A stretch of 64,000 bases of DNA from Actibacterium sp. XHP0104 (GTDB taxonomy: Bacteria; Pseudomonadota; Alphaproteobacteria; Rhodobacterales; Rhodobacteraceae), in the NCBI RefSeq assembly GCF_025751515.1, contig NZ_JAOWLE010000004.1, positions 1 to 64,000 on the forward strand, read 5' to 3'. Below the pieces are notes generated by a model. That model made no database searches. It saw only the letters and a list, made by a program, of their open reading frames with translations, and was not told the origin of the DNA. Below, piece by piece: positions 1-9,110 of this stretch (its first letter is position 1; every line of letters starts with the position of its first letter). Made by a program: the position numbers and the translations under genes.

Positions 1-368
1 ATTTTCCGTCCCGCTAGCCCTAAGATCCGTTCCCGAACCGCCAGGCTGGCGTCCCAACCGCGCCTCAGCGCCGCCGGTGAAGGGGTATTTACGGATTGAG
101 CCGACAGGCCGCAAGAGCTTTTTGAAGAAAAGATGACGCTTTTTGAAAAAATCTTATTTCTTGTTTTATTTCAAAGTCTTACCTGGCGCCCCCTGAAAGG
201 GCGGCCAAATTGGCAGCGGCGGGCATGGTCTGGCAGCCGGCGAAAATCGGCGCTTTTACCCCATATATTGGGGTTCAAAACAGAGTCGCCCCCAGAACTG
301 CTGAATCGCAGGCGACGACTCGGGGCGAAGGGCCGGAATCGGGCATGCGGCCAGATCGCCGGGCCGGT
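1..368. other. Stretch without a confident gene at the left edge
   Basis: No convincing complete gene lies here. One plus-strand frame is open from the left edge and ends with TGA at 134-136; its last residues are very basic (GRKSFLKKR), so it could be the tail of a gene whose body lies outside the window, but nothing identifies it. Bases 119-180 are strongly A/T-rich. A 17-bp inverted repeat lies at 258-274, and an imperfect hairpin (GAGTCGCC at 283-290 pairing with GGCGACgACTC at 311-321) follows. The minus strand shows no ATG start that would lead a gene leftwards. Confidence 0.4.
258..274. promoter_or_regulatory. 17-bp inverted repeat, possible operator
   Basis: ACCCCATATATTGGGGT has two perfect 6-base arms around TATAT. 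An A/T core within G/C arms is typical of a repressor site. No adjacent start codon was found that it obviously controls, so its target is unknown. Confidence 0.35.
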
Positions 369-686
369 TCATTTTTTTGATTTTCCGGGTGCGGGGCGGG
401 TAACGCCACCCTCAAGATCGGCCTTGAGCGCCAGGATCATCTTGCGGTTGGGGCAATAGCCGGGCGGTTCGGATAGTGAGCGGTCGGCCAGTTGGCGCCG
501 GCAATCACCCGGATCAGAGCAGGCCGCGCAATGGCCCATCATCCGTTCAACGGTGGTATGGCGGAGGCCCAGCCGTTGCTGCGCCGTAAAGAGGTTGACC
601 CCCAGCCGGGCGGCCACCCGTTCCATCAGCCCCTCATAGCCGGGCGGCGGCAGAATTCCGAATATCTTTCCGAGGTTGCTACCCAT
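369..686 (-). CDS. DUF6455 family protein
   Basis: This is a 105-residue soluble protein of the DUF6455 type common in Rhodobacteraceae; its function is unknown. The middle has a cysteine pattern (CAAC, then DC, then YC towards the end) that could bind a metal, together with the GHCAAC segment seen in this family. There is no signal peptide or membrane segment. The ATG is preceded by AAGGGG with a 6-base gap, which supports the start. It reads leftward into the empty left-edge region, and its upstream neighbour, the glutamate-synthase-like gene, is also leftward and ends 58 bases away, so the two could share a transcript. Confidence 0.75.
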   Translation of the reverse strand: MGSNLGKIFGILPPPGYEGLMERVAARLGVNLFTAQQRLGLRHTTVERMMGHCAACSDPGDCRRQLADRSLSEPPGYCPNRKMILALKADLEGGVTRPAPGKSKK

Positions 687-744
687 GGCGTTCCCCTTCC
701 TGCCGGACAGGGTGCCATGGGCGGCTGAACAAATCCTTAACGGG

Positions 745-2241
745 TCAGGATTCGGTCGAGAGCGGCGCCGAGCGCGGGTAGATCTCGCTCATGGGTTTCG
801 ATGACCCATCAGGCTGAACGATCCGCACATGGCGGCGACGCATCTGGCGCGGCTCGGCCACACCGACCGAATGGGCGATCATCTCGACCTCGCTGATCAC
901 TGCCCGCGCATAGGCCGCGACGCGTTTGTATTTGCGTTCGACCACCAGGCCCTTTTGCAGATGCGGGTCATGGGTGGTGATCCCGGTCGGGCAGGTGTTG
1001 CGATTGCATTTCAGCGCCTGGATACAGCCCAGCGCGAACATGAACCCGCGCGCCGAGGTCACGAAATCGGCCCCCGTGGCGATCGCCCAGGCCACATCGC
1101 CGGGGTTCACCAGCTTGCCGCTGGCAATCAGACGGATGCGATCATGCAGCCCGTAGATGTCGCGCAGGTCGCTGACCATCAGCATCGCCTCGCGGATCGG
1201 CATCCCCACCAGATCCATCAGCGGCATCGGAGAGGCCCCCGTGCCGCCCTCGCCGCCATCAATGGTGATAAAATCAGGCGCGCTTTCGATACCGCGCGCG
1301 AGGATCGCCCGAAACAGGTCGTGAAACGGCTCGGGCGCGCCGACCACGGTCTTAAAGCCCACCGGCTTGCCCGACACCTCGCGGATGCGGTGAATCAGAT
1401 CCAGCATGTCTTCCCAGTTGTCGACCTCGGGGTGACGGTTCGGGGAAAAGCTGTCCTTGCCCATGGGAATGCCGCGGATCTCGGCCACTTCGGGGGTGAT
1501 CTTGCTGGCGGGCAGAATGCCGCCCTTACCGGGCTTGGCGCCCTGGGCCAGCTTGATCTCGAACATCTTGATTTGCGGATTGGCGGCAATGGCGCGCAGC
1601 TTGTCCTCGGACAGGTTGCCGTTTTCATCGCGCAGCCCGTATTTCGCGGTGCCGATCTGGTAGACGATGTCGCAATTGGCAGCCAGGTGATAGGGCGACA
1701 GCCCGCCCTCGCCGGTGTTCAGCCAGATCCCCGCCTCGGCCGCGCCCCGGCTCAGCGCCTCGACCGCCGGCCGCGAGATCGCGCCATAGCTCATGCCCGA
1801 GATATTAAAGATCGACGGCGCATTATAGGGGTGCCGCGCATAGGGCCCGATGCACATGGGCTCGGTCTTGGCGAACTGGTCATCCAGCGGCGGAAAGGCG
1901 GCGTTCACGAAAATCGGCGTGCTGGGCACGTTCAGGTTTCGGGTCGAGCCAAAGGCAATGGTATTGCCCTTGCCCTCGGACGAGCGCGACACCCAATCAC
2001 GCTGTGCCCGGTTGAACGGCATCTCTTCGCGGTCCATCGCAAAGAAATACTGCCGAAAGAATTCGCCCAGCGTGGTGAAGAGATGCCGAAACCGCCCGAT
2101 CACCGGATAATTGCGCCGGATCGCGTCGCCCGTCTGGGTGCGGTCGATGACAAACATGGCCAGTACCGCAAATACCAGGACCCCAAGGGCCAGAACGAAC
2201 CCCAAAGCCAGAAACTCCAACACACGTCCTGCCCAGCTCAT
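745..2241 (-). CDS. FMN-binding glutamate synthase family protein (GltB-like oxidoreductase)
   Basis: The 498-residue protein has one or two N-terminal membrane segments followed by a glutamate-synthase-type FMN/TIM-barrel domain. Visible motifs are GEGGLSPYH, QGAKPGKGG and DGGEGGTGA of the FMN/substrate pocket, and a C-x5-C-x4-C cluster (CIQALKCNRNTC, about residues 406-417) matching the [3Fe-4S] ligands of glutamate synthases. There is no glutaminase domain, so it is a stand-alone synthase-like domain; its true substrate is not known for this subfamily. I chose the ATG at 2241 because GGGAGG lies 6 bases upstream; an in-frame ATG at 2274 has no comparable site. Confidence 0.85.
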   Translation of the reverse strand: MSWAGRVLEFLALGFVLALGVLVFAVLAMFVIDRTQTGDAIRRNYPVIGRFRHLFTTLGEFFRQYFFAMDREEMPFNRAQRDWVSRSSEGKGNTIAFGSTRNLNVPSTPIFVNAAFPPLDDQFAKTEPMCIGPYARHPYNAPSIFNISGMSYGAISRPAVEALSRGAAEAGIWLNTGEGGLSPYHLAANCDIVYQIGTAKYGLRDENGNLSEDKLRAIAANPQIKMFEIKLAQGAKPGKGGILPASKITPEVAEIRGIPMGKDSFSPNRHPEVDNWEDMLDLIHRIREVSGKPVGFKTVVGAPEPFHDLFRAILARGIESAPDFITIDGGEGGTGASPMPLMDLVGMPIREAMLMVSDLRDIYGLHDRIRLIASGKLVNPGDVAWAIATGADFVTSARGFMFALGCIQALKCNRNTCPTGITTHDPHLQKGLVVERKYKRVAAYARAVISEVEMIAHSVGVAEPRQMRRRHVRIVQPDGSSKPMSEIYPRSAPLSTES

Positions 2242-2359
2242 AATTGCCTCCCGCGACAGTTTGTCCAACACCATGATTCATGATGTATCTTGCTGCACAC
2301 TGAACCCGCAGCAATGATAGGGCAAGCCTGAATGACAGGCTTTTGTATGGGAGGTTATC

Positions 2360-2803
2360 ATGAAACGCCTATTTTGCGCACTGACCCTTGGAGCGGCCCT
2401 GTCGGCCCCGGCCTATGCCGACCAGGCCGTCACCTACTCCACCACCGACAGCTTCGATGACGTGGTCTTTGCCCTCGAAACCGCGATCATCGGCCAGGGG
2501 CTGGTGATCGACAGCATCAGCCACACCGGCGATATGCTGGAACGCACCAAGGCCGATGTCGGATCAGATGTCACCCTGTTCACCAAGGCCGATATCTTCA
2601 GCTTCTGCTCGGCCAGCCTGTCGCGCAAGGCGATGGAGGCAGACCACATGAACCTGATCTTCTGCCCCTATGACATCTTCGTCTTTACCCGCCCCGGTTC
2701 CGACGAAACCGTGGTGGGCTATCGCACCTTCCCCGACGGCCCAATGCAAGAGGTCCAGGCCCTGCTCGATACCATCGCGCGCGAGGCCGCGGGCCAGGAT
2801 TGA
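2360..2803 (+). CDS. DUF302 domain-containing exported protein
   Basis: The 147-residue protein has a signal peptide (cleavage probably after AYA, near residue 20) followed by a single DUF302 domain, a small alpha/beta fold of unknown biochemical role. The mature protein starts with the segment YSTTDSFDDVVFALETAI typical of the family. A single Cys pair (FCSAS, FCPYD) is present. GGGAGG lies 5 bases before the ATG. It is divergent from the glutamate-synthase-like gene, with the shared intergenic region at 2242-2359. Confidence 0.85.
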   Translation: MKRLFCALTLGAALSAPAYADQAVTYSTTDSFDDVVFALETAIIGQGLVIDSISHTGDMLERTKADVGSDVTLFTKADIFSFCSASLSRKAMEADHMNLIFCPYDIFVFTRPGSDETVVGYRTFPDGPMQEVQALLDTIAREAAGQD

Positions 2804-2949
2804 CCCCAAACGGTCACATTGATGTGACTGGAAACCGACAGCCGGCCGGGCTTAGCGCGCGGCCGGCCGTCGTCAAGCTGAAACCGCACTGATCCAGCGG
2901 CCCGGCACCCCCGTAACACCCCCATCACAACGTTACGGGAGACCAAACA

Positions 2950-3450
2950 ATGATCCGCAGAACTTTCCTCAGCCTGACCGGCGCCGCCCTCATGACCGCC
3001 ACCGCCGCCTGTGCGGGGTCGCATGAAATGGCCAGCAAAGACATCGTCGATACCGCAGTCGAAGCCGGCAGCTTCACCACCCTCGTCGCCGCCGTCCAGG
3101 CCGCAGGCCTGGTCGACACCCTCAAGGGCGACGGCCCCTTCACCGTCTTCGCCCCCACCGATGACGCCTTTGCCGCCCTGCCCGACGGCACGGTCGACAT
3201 GCTGCTGAAACCCGAAAACAAGGACGCTCTGGTCGCGGTGCTGACCTACCACGTCGTGCCCGGCGCGGTAATGTCCACCGACCTCAGCAACAACATGATG
3301 GCCGGCACCGTCGAAGGCTCGAAAGTCACGATCATGACCGAAGGCGGCGTCACCGTCGATGGCGCCAATGTCACCGCCGCCGACATCAAGGCCAGCAACG
3401 GCGTAATCCATGTCATCGACGCGGTCATCCTGCCGCCCTCGATGAAATAA
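2950..3450 (+). CDS. Fasciclin (FAS1) domain protein, exported
   Basis: The 166-residue protein has an N-terminal signal sequence ending in a Cys-containing segment (ATAAC), so it is either cleaved or weakly lipobox-like, followed by one FAS1 domain. The H1 motif [13 protein letters not shown] and the H2-like segment VLTYHVVPG are clear, and the end [12 protein letters not shown] is standard for the fold. FAS1 proteins are usually adhesive or surface proteins; the specific role here is unknown. GGGAG precedes the ATG. It follows the DUF302 gene by 146 bases and ends at a strong bidirectional hairpin shared with clpB. Confidence 0.9.
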   Translation: MIRRTFLSLTGAALMTATAACAGSHEMASKDIVDTAVEAGSFTTLVAAVQAAGLVDTLKGDGPFTVFAPTDDAFAALPDGTVDMLLKPENKDALVAVLTYHVVPGAVMSTDLSNNMMAGTVEGSKVTIMTEGGVTVDGANVTAADIKASNGVIHVIDAVILPPSMK

Positions 3451-3498
3451 TCCTGGCTTCTTCTTCGTGAAAATATCCCCGCCGGAGGCATCAAAGTA

Positions 3499-3522
3499 AA
3501 AGGGGGCCGCAAGGCCCCCTTT
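3499..3522. terminator. Bidirectional terminator between fasciclin gene and clpB
   Basis: A perfect hairpin, AAAGGGGGCC, loop GCAA, GGCCCCCTTT, lies exactly between two converging genes. The A run before and T run after allow termination in both directions. Confidence 0.85.
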
Positions 3523-3524
3523 CG

Positions 3525-6140
3525 TCAATGCACCACCGCATCCTCAGGCGGTTGCCGATCCGACGTGCCAACCCGGTCGCCGATCAGCAACCCCTCGGCC
3601 CCGGCGCTGACAGGGATGGTGTCGCCATCCATGATCTCGCCGCCCAGGATCATCTCGGCCAGCCGGTCTTGCAGACTGCGCTGGATCACCCGCTTCAGCG
3701 GCCGCGCGCCAAAGACCGGGTCATAGCCTTCATCCGCCAGCCAGGTCTTGGCCGCCGCATCCAGCTCCAGCACGATCTTGCGACCAGCCAGACGTTTGGC
3801 CAGACGGCGCAGCTGGATCTCGACAATGCCATCCATGTCATCGCGCGACAGGCGGTCAAAGATGATGGTCTCATCCAGACGGTTCAGGAACTCGGGGCGG
3901 AAATGCGCCCGCACCGCATCCATCACATCGCGCTTGGCGACGCCACTATCCGCGCCCTCGGGCAGCTGGCTCAGCGCCTGCGACCCAAGGTTCGAGGTCA
4001 GCACGATCAGCGTCTGCTTGAAATCGACCGTGCGGCCCTGACCATCGGTCAGCACACCGTCATCCAGCACCTGCAACAGCACGTTAAACACGTCCGGATG
4101 CGCCTTTTCGACCTCGTCGAACAGCACAACCTGATAGGGCCGGCGTCGCACGGCCTCGGTCAACACGCCGCCCTCGTCATAGCCGACATAACCCGGAGGT
4201 GCGCCGATCAGCCGTGCCACGGCGTGTTTCTCCATGAACTCCGACATGTCGATGCGCACCATCGCGCTGTCGTCATCAAACAGATACTCGGCCACGGCCT
4301 TGGTCAGCTCGGTCTTGCCGACACCGGTGGGGCCAAGGAACAGGAACGACCCCAGCGGGCGGTTCTCGTCGTTCAGCCCCGCGCGCGCCCGGCGCACGGC
4401 GTTGGCCACGGCGGTCACGGCCTGTTTCTGACCGATCACGCGCTTGCCCAGCTCTTGCTCCATCCGCAACAGCTTTTCGCGCTCGCCCTCCAGCATCTTG
4501 CTGGTCGGAATGCCGGTCCAGCGTTCCACCACCTGAGCGATCTGCTCGGGGCGCACGGCCTCTTCGACCATGACATCGTCGTCTTGCGCCTCGGCCTCGG
4601 CCAGCTGCTTTTCAAGCTGCGGGATCACGCCATAAGACAGCTCGCCCGCCCGCGCCAGGTTGCCCTCGCGCTTGGCATGGTCCAGCTCGGCGCGTGCACG
4701 GTCCAGCTGTTCTTTCAACTCGCGCGCACTGTCCAGCTTGTCACGCTCTGCCTGCCATTTGGCGGTCATCTCGGCCGAGCGTTGCTGAAGATCGGACAAT
4801 TCCTTTTCCAGCTTTTCCAGACGGTCCTTGCTGGCGGCGTCGTCTTCTTTCTTCAGCGCCTCGGCCTCGATCTGCAACTGCAGGATCTGGCGATCCAGCT
4901 GATCCAGCTCTTCGGGCTTGCTGTCGACCTCCATCCGCAGACGGCTGGCAGCCTCGTCCACAAGGTCGATCGCCTTGTCGGGCAGGAACCGGTCGGTGAT
5001 ATAGCGGTGGCTCAGCGTCGCGGCGGCAACCAGCGCGCTGTCGGAAATCCGCACGCCGTGGTGCAGCTCGTATTTCTCTTTGATGCCGCGCAGGATCGAA
5101 ATTGTATCCTCGACCGTCGGCTCATCCACCAGCACCGGCTGGAACCGCCGCGCCAGGGCCGCGTCTTTTTCGACGTGCTTGCGGTATTCATCCAGCGTGG
5201 TCGCACCGACGCAGTGCAACTCGCCCCGCGCCAAGGCCGGCTTGATCAGGTTGGCGGCATCCATCGCGCCATCGGCCTTGCCCGCGCCCACAAGGGTGTG
5301 CATCTCGTCGATGAACAGGATGATCTCACCGGCGGCGGCCTCGATCTCCTTGAGGATCGCCTTGAGGCGTTCCTCGAACTCACCGCGATATTTCGCACCA
5401 GCGATCAGCGCACCCATGTCCAGCGCCATCAGGCGCTTGTTCTTCAGGCTTTCAGGCACGTCGCCATTGATGATCCGCAGGGCCAGACCCTCGGCAATCG
5501 CGGTCTTACCCACGCCGGGCTCGCCAATCAGAACGGGGTTGTTCTTGGTGCGGCGGCTCAGCACCTGCATCGCGCGGCGGATTTCCTCGTCGCGGCCGAT
5601 GATCGGGTCGATCTTGCCCTGCTCGGCGGCCTCGGTCAGATCGCGCGCGTATTTCTTGAGCGCATCATAGCCCTCTTCGGCGCTGGCGGTATCGGCCGTG
5701 CGCCCCTTGCGAATGTCATTGATCGCCGCATTCAGGGCCTGCGCGTTGACAGCCCCCGCATCCAGCGCGTCCTTGGCGGGCGATTTGACCAGCGCCAGCG
5801 CGGTCAGGATGCGTTCGACCGGCACGAAACTGTCCCCGGCCTTTTTCGCCAGCTTCTCGGCCTCGTCCAGCACCCGGCCAGTGGCCGCATCCAGATAGAC
5901 CTGACCCGCGGCACCCGTCACCTTGGGCAGTTTCGAGAGGGCCAGCTCGATCGCCTCGACAACGCGTTCGGGCGCGCCACCGGCACGTTTGATCAGGTTG
6001 CTTGCCAGCCCCTGATCGTCATCCATCAATGCTTTGAGCAGGTGAACGGGCGCCAATTGCTGATGGCTTTCCCGCATTGCAATCGTCTGGGCCGCCTGGA
6101 TGAAACCGCGCGACCGCTCCGTGAACTTCTCAAGGTTCAT
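3525..6140 (-). CDS. clpB: ATP-dependent disaggregase ClpB
   Basis: The 871-residue length matches ClpB. It has the N-terminal Clp repeat domain, first AAA+ module (GEPGVGKT, about residue 206), a long charged coiled-coil middle domain (about 400-540) that separates ClpB from ClpA, and a second AAA+ module (GPTGVGKT, about 608; arginine-finger region further on). With DnaK it resolubilises aggregated proteins after heat stress in the cytoplasm. GGAG lies 6 bases before the ATG. The gene stands alone, with a candidate heat-shock promoter about 75-105 bases upstream, and ends at the shared terminator at 3499-3522. Confidence 0.97.
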   Translation of the reverse strand: MNLEKFTERSRGFIQAAQTIAMRESHQQLAPVHLLKALMDDDQGLASNLIKRAGGAPERVVEAIELALSKLPKVTGAAGQVYLDAATGRVLDEAEKLAKKAGDSFVPVERILTALALVKSPAKDALDAGAVNAQALNAAINDIRKGRTADTASAEEGYDALKKYARDLTEAAEQGKIDPIIGRDEEIRRAMQVLSRRTKNNPVLIGEPGVGKTAIAEGLALRIINGDVPESLKNKRLMALDMGALIAGAKYRGEFEERLKAILKEIEAAAGEIILFIDEMHTLVGAGKADGAMDAANLIKPALARGELHCVGATTLDEYRKHVEKDAALARRFQPVLVDEPTVEDTISILRGIKEKYELHHGVRISDSALVAAATLSHRYITDRFLPDKAIDLVDEAASRLRMEVDSKPEELDQLDRQILQLQIEAEALKKEDDAASKDRLEKLEKELSDLQQRSAEMTAKWQAERDKLDSARELKEQLDRARAELDHAKREGNLARAGELSYGVIPQLEKQLAEAEAQDDDVMVEEAVRPEQIAQVVERWTGIPTSKMLEGEREKLLRMEQELGKRVIGQKQAVTAVANAVRRARAGLNDENRPLGSFLFLGPTGVGKTELTKAVAEYLFDDDSAMVRIDMSEFMEKHAVARLIGAPPGYVGYDEGGVLTEAVRRRPYQVVLFDEVEKAHPDVFNVLLQVLDDGVLTDGQGRTVDFKQTLIVLTSNLGSQALSQLPEGADSGVAKRDVMDAVRAHFRPEFLNRLDETIIFDRLSRDDMDGIVEIQLRRLAKRLAGRKIVLELDAAAKTWLADEGYDPVFGARPLKRVIQRSLQDRLAEMILGGEIMDGDTIPVSAGAEGLLIGDRVGTSDRQPPEDAVVH

Positions 6141-6214
6141 CGGTATCTCCTTTCACTAAGCGCCCTCACTCGGATGCCCGCCCGGCGGCACATCCCTCTC
6201 GGGCCTTGTCCCCG

Positions 6215-6243
6215 ATTTGTGGCTGCCGCCGCGCCAGTTCAAG
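6215..6243 (-). promoter_or_regulatory. Candidate sigma-32 type promoter for clpB
   Basis: Read on the minus strand, CTTGAA (6238-6243) is followed after 15 bases by CCACAAAT (6215-6222). CTTGAA is the expected heat-shock -35 element; the -10 match is weaker. Placement upstream of clpB makes it plausible. Confidence 0.4.
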
Positions 6244-6275
6244 ATGCAACGTGAAGATGTCGCAGGGATTTTTGC

Positions 6276-7001
6276 CTAGTAGATATCGGTGATCCGATCC
6301 AGCAGACCGGGGCGCGGGATCTGCTGCGGTGGGTTGAACCGGTCCAGCAGGGCAAATTCGGCGTCCGACAGCCGACCCCGCACAAAGCGCCACGCGCGGC
6401 GTTTGTGCCAGTCGCTAAGGCCGCGCTGATGAAACTTGAAATCTCCGGGCGCATCCTTGGTCTGTGAACCGCCACCCACGGCCTGTTTCACATCATATTG
6501 CGACCGGCTCTGTGCACCCAGTTCCTCCCATTCATCCGCGATCTGCCGGCGCGTGGGGGGCTCGCGGCCCTCGGCCACCGGAATGGCCAGGAATTCCAGC
6601 AGGTCGGCCATGCGATCAGGATCCGAGACCAGCTCGTCATAATAGAACACCGCCTTATGCGGGGCATTGGCGCGCGCATAGAACTGGATGTTGCCGGTAT
6701 AGCACTTGAACCTGTGCAGGGCCCGCTTCGACATCCGGGCATAGGTTTCCAGAGGATCGCGCAAGATCAGCGCCACGCGAGCATCCTGCATCGCGGCAGG
6801 GTCCAGCCGCTGCCACACCCCGGTTTGCCGGCGCTTGGTCAGGTTCAGCGCGTCATGCGACCGCTGGAACGCCTCGCTCGGGTCATCCTCGACCGCAATA
6901 AGCGAGGTCTTCCCCGGCGTCCGCACGCCGTGGAAATGCTCGACACAATAGCGCAGCCAGTTCATGCCGCTGCGCGGCGCAGAGACCACATAGGAAACCA
7001 T
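6276..7001 (-). CDS. Sulfotransferase-like protein
   Basis: The 241-residue protein begins SYVVSAPRSGMNWLRYCVEH, which matches the 5'-phosphosulfate loop of PAPS-dependent sulfotransferases (PRSGTxxL type). The later segment VALILRDPLETYARM matches the 3'-phosphate binding motif (RDPxxxxxS). It probably transfers sulfate to a carbohydrate or lipid acceptor; the acceptor is unknown. GAGG lies 5 bases before the ATG. It lies alone between clpB and pyrF with no related biosynthetic genes nearby, so the context does not identify the substrate. Confidence 0.75.
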   Translation of the reverse strand: MVSYVVSAPRSGMNWLRYCVEHFHGVRTPGKTSLIAVEDDPSEAFQRSHDALNLTKRRQTGVWQRLDPAAMQDARVALILRDPLETYARMSKRALHRFKCYTGNIQFYARANAPHKAVFYYDELVSDPDRMADLLEFLAIPVAEGREPPTRRQIADEWEELGAQSRSQYDVKQAVGGGSQTKDAPGDFKFHQRGLSDWHKRRAWRFVRGRLSDAEFALLDRFNPPQQIPRPGLLDRITDIY

Positions 7002-7123
7002 ATCGCCTCACTTTCCTCGGCAGCTGCTATCGCATGGCGGGGACCGGGCTGTAAATATTCTTGGCCTTGCTGCACCTGCCTCTGGCCGGTAAACCCGGCA
7101 CGATACCTACCCGGAGAGCTGCC

Positions 7124-7825
7124 ATGACCACCGACCAAGACCGCCTGATCGTCGCCCTTGATGTGCCCAACGCCCTGGCCGGGTTGCAACTGGCGGGTCA
7201 GATCGGCGATGCGGTGTCGTTCTACAAGATCGGGCTGGGCATGCTGACCGGCGGCGGGCTGGCCCTTGCCAACGAGCTGAAGCAGGACCACGGCAAGCGC
7301 ATCTTTCTGGACATGAAACTGTTCGACATCGGCGCCACTGTTGAAAACGCGGTGCGCGGGCTGGCGCAGTTCGATCTCGATTTCCTGACCGTTCACGGCG
7401 ACCCCTATGTGGTGCGTGCCGCGAAACAGGGCGCGTCGGGCAAGGACATGAAGATTCTGGCCGTCACCATCCTGACCTCGCTGGACCGTGCCGACCTGGA
7501 CGGCGCGCTGATCAAGCCGGGCGAGATCAAGGATCTGGTGCAGGAACGCGCGGGCCGCGCCTTTGACGCCGGCGCTGATGGCGTGATTGCCAGCCCGCAA
7601 GAGGCCGCGCTGATCCGCGCCCTACCCGAATCCGCTGGCAAGCTGATCGTCACCCCCGGCGTGCGCCCCGCCGGCGCGGCGCTGGGTGATCAGAAACGCG
7701 TGGCCACCCCGGCCAGCGCCATCCGTGACGGCGCCGACCATATCGTGGTGGGCCGCCCGATCTGGCAGGCCCCGGACCCGCGCCAGGCGGCCGAGGCCAT
7801 CCAGGCGGAACTGGCCGCGATTTAA
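7124..7825 (+). CDS. pyrF: Orotidine 5'-phosphate decarboxylase
   Basis: The 233-residue protein converts OMP to UMP, the last step of de novo pyrimidine synthesis. The catalytic D-x-K-x-x-D motif is present as DMKLFDIGATV, and the phosphate-gripping end VTPGVRPAG and IVVGRPI are conserved. I chose the ATG at 7124, which has GGAG 7 bases upstream; upstream in-frame codons encode an unconserved extension. The stop codon overlaps the converging nfeD-like gene by 4 bases, so the two genes share their 3' ends. Confidence 0.95.
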   Translation: MTTDQDRLIVALDVPNALAGLQLAGQIGDAVSFYKIGLGMLTGGGLALANELKQDHGKRIFLDMKLFDIGATVENAVRGLAQFDLDFLTVHGDPYVVRAAKQGASGKDMKILAVTILTSLDRADLDGALIKPGEIKDLVQERAGRAFDAGADGVIASPQEAALIRALPESAGKLIVTPGVRPAGAALGDQKRVATPASAIRDGADHIVVGRPIWQAPDPRQAAEAIQAELAAI

Positions 7826-8088
7826 TCGTCGTTGATATCGCGATCAAAGATCTTGGGCCCGCCGCCGCGCAGCCCAAAAACCTTGCGCATCACCAGCCAG
7901 GCCATCAGCGACGCCACCGCGAAAACGACCAGCAGCTGGGGCAGGCTGATCCCGGCGACAAATCCCACGACCAGCGCCGCGACCGCCGCCCCGGCGGCAA
8001 AGCCCAGAAAGATATAGCCGGGGGCGAAGAGTTCCAGAATGAACAACACCACCGCCCCGGCCATCCAGACCCACCAGACATCCCACAT
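7822..8088 (-). CDS. NfeD family membrane protein
   Basis: The 88-residue protein has two or three hydrophobic segments (about residues 5-25, 30-60) and a short cytoplasmic C-terminal tail. It matches the short NfeD form (YbbK-type) that accompanies SPFH proteins. Its ATG overlaps the stop of the upstream SPFH gene by one base, so the two are translationally coupled, and the pair is a standard stomatin/NfeD membrane-organising unit. The 3' end overlaps pyrF. Confidence 0.85.
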   Translation of the reverse strand: MWDVWWVWMAGAVVLFILELFAPGYIFLGFAAGAAVAALVVGFVAGISLPQLLVVFAVASLMAWLVMRKVFGLRGGGPKIFDRDINDD

Positions 8089-8969
8089 CAGCCGCGCCCT
8101 TTCAGCATCTTGAAGGCATCGCCAAAGGCCTCGAGCGCACTGGCGGGCACCACGATCGTCTGCTTGCCCGCGCCCTGCCCCACGGCGGTCAGCGCCTCGA
8201 CCTGTTTCAGCGCCACCTGATATTGCGCCGCCTCGATCCCGTGATCGGCAATGGCCTTGGCCACGACCTCGGTCGCATAGGCCTCGGCCTCGGCGGTAAT
8301 CCGGCGGGCCTTGGCGGCCTGCTCGGCGGCATAAAGATCGGCATCGGACGACAGCTCGACCGCGCGTTTCTTGCCTTCGGCCTCGGTCACCTGGGCGCGA
8401 CGGGCGCGTTCGGCATTCAGCTGCTGCAACATCGCATCTCGGGTCTGCTGATCCAGGTTAACATCCAGAATCTCGGCCCGCGTCACCTCGATGCCCCAGG
8501 CATCAACCGCATCCTCAACCGCCTCTTTGATCGTGTTGATCAGATTCGACCGGTTCGCCTGCACCTCGTCCAGATCCATCTTGCCGATCTCGGCCCGCAC
8601 GATACCCGCCACGGTGGTGGCAATCGCGGCATCCACGTCACGAATGCGGTAAACGGTCTTTTCGGGCTCGGTGATGCGATAGAACACGCTGGTATCGACC
8701 TGCACCAACACGTTGTCCTTGGTGATCGCGTCCTGGCTGGCGGTGGGTAGCTGGCGCTCGAGAATCGAGATCTTGTGCGCCACCCGATCCAGGAAGGGCA
8801 CGATCATGTTGATCCCCGGCCCCATAACCGCCCGCAGCCGGCCAAAACGTTCGACCACGTGCTTTTCAGACTGCGGCACGATCCGCACAGCCTGATACAC
8901 GGTAAGGATGATAAACACCGCAAACAGGATCAGAACCAGATTGCCGCCGGTCAGGTCGCTCTCATTCAT
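8088..8969 (-). CDS. SPFH/Band 7 (stomatin-like, QmcA-type) membrane protein
   Basis: The 293-residue protein has one N-terminal membrane anchor (LVLILFAVFIILTVYQAV), then an SPFH domain (PQSEKHVVERFGR ... FLDRVAHKI) and a long alpha-helical region rich in AEA/ARRA heptads that forms oligomers. Such proteins organise membrane microdomains and modulate FtsH. I chose the ATG at 8969 because GAGG lies 6 bases upstream; a second ATG is 12 bases further out, and the frame continues open upstream without conservation. It forms a coupled pair with the NfeD-like gene. Confidence 0.9.
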   Translation of the reverse strand: MNESDLTGGNLVLILFAVFIILTVYQAVRIVPQSEKHVVERFGRLRAVMGPGINMIVPFLDRVAHKISILERQLPTASQDAITKDNVLVQVDTSVFYRITEPEKTVYRIRDVDAAIATTVAGIVRAEIGKMDLDEVQANRSNLINTIKEAVEDAVDAWGIEVTRAEILDVNLDQQTRDAMLQQLNAERARRAQVTEAEGKKRAVELSSDADLYAAEQAAKARRITAEAEAYATEVVAKAIADHGIEAAQYQVALKQVEALTAVGQGAGKQTIVVPASALEAFGDAFKMLKGRG

Positions 8970-9110
8970 GTCAAACCTCATACCATGATAATACAACCGG
9001 GATGATGCACGCCCCGCCGGGGGTTGCAATCCGAAAGGGCGCGCGCTGCGGAAATTCCGTTCCCCCCGCCCGGCGGCAGGCGTATCCTCGGGCCTTGAAA
9101 GGTGCCGAAC

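Noticed and set aside
829-2283. Long plus-strand frame opposite the glutamate-synthase-like gene
   Set aside because: Antisense artefact of high GC; the minus-strand protein has conserved FMN and iron-sulfur motifs.
3528-6254. A 908-codon open frame on the plus strand opposite clpB
   Set aside because: It is the mirror of clpB's codon bias in GC-rich DNA; it has no ribosome site, and its composition (His, Gln, Arg, Leu-rich) fits no family.
7822-7825. Overlapping 3' ends of pyrF and the NfeD-like gene as a sign of misassembly
   Set aside because: Both proteins are complete and end where their families normally end; 4-base convergent overlaps occur again at 58632-58635.
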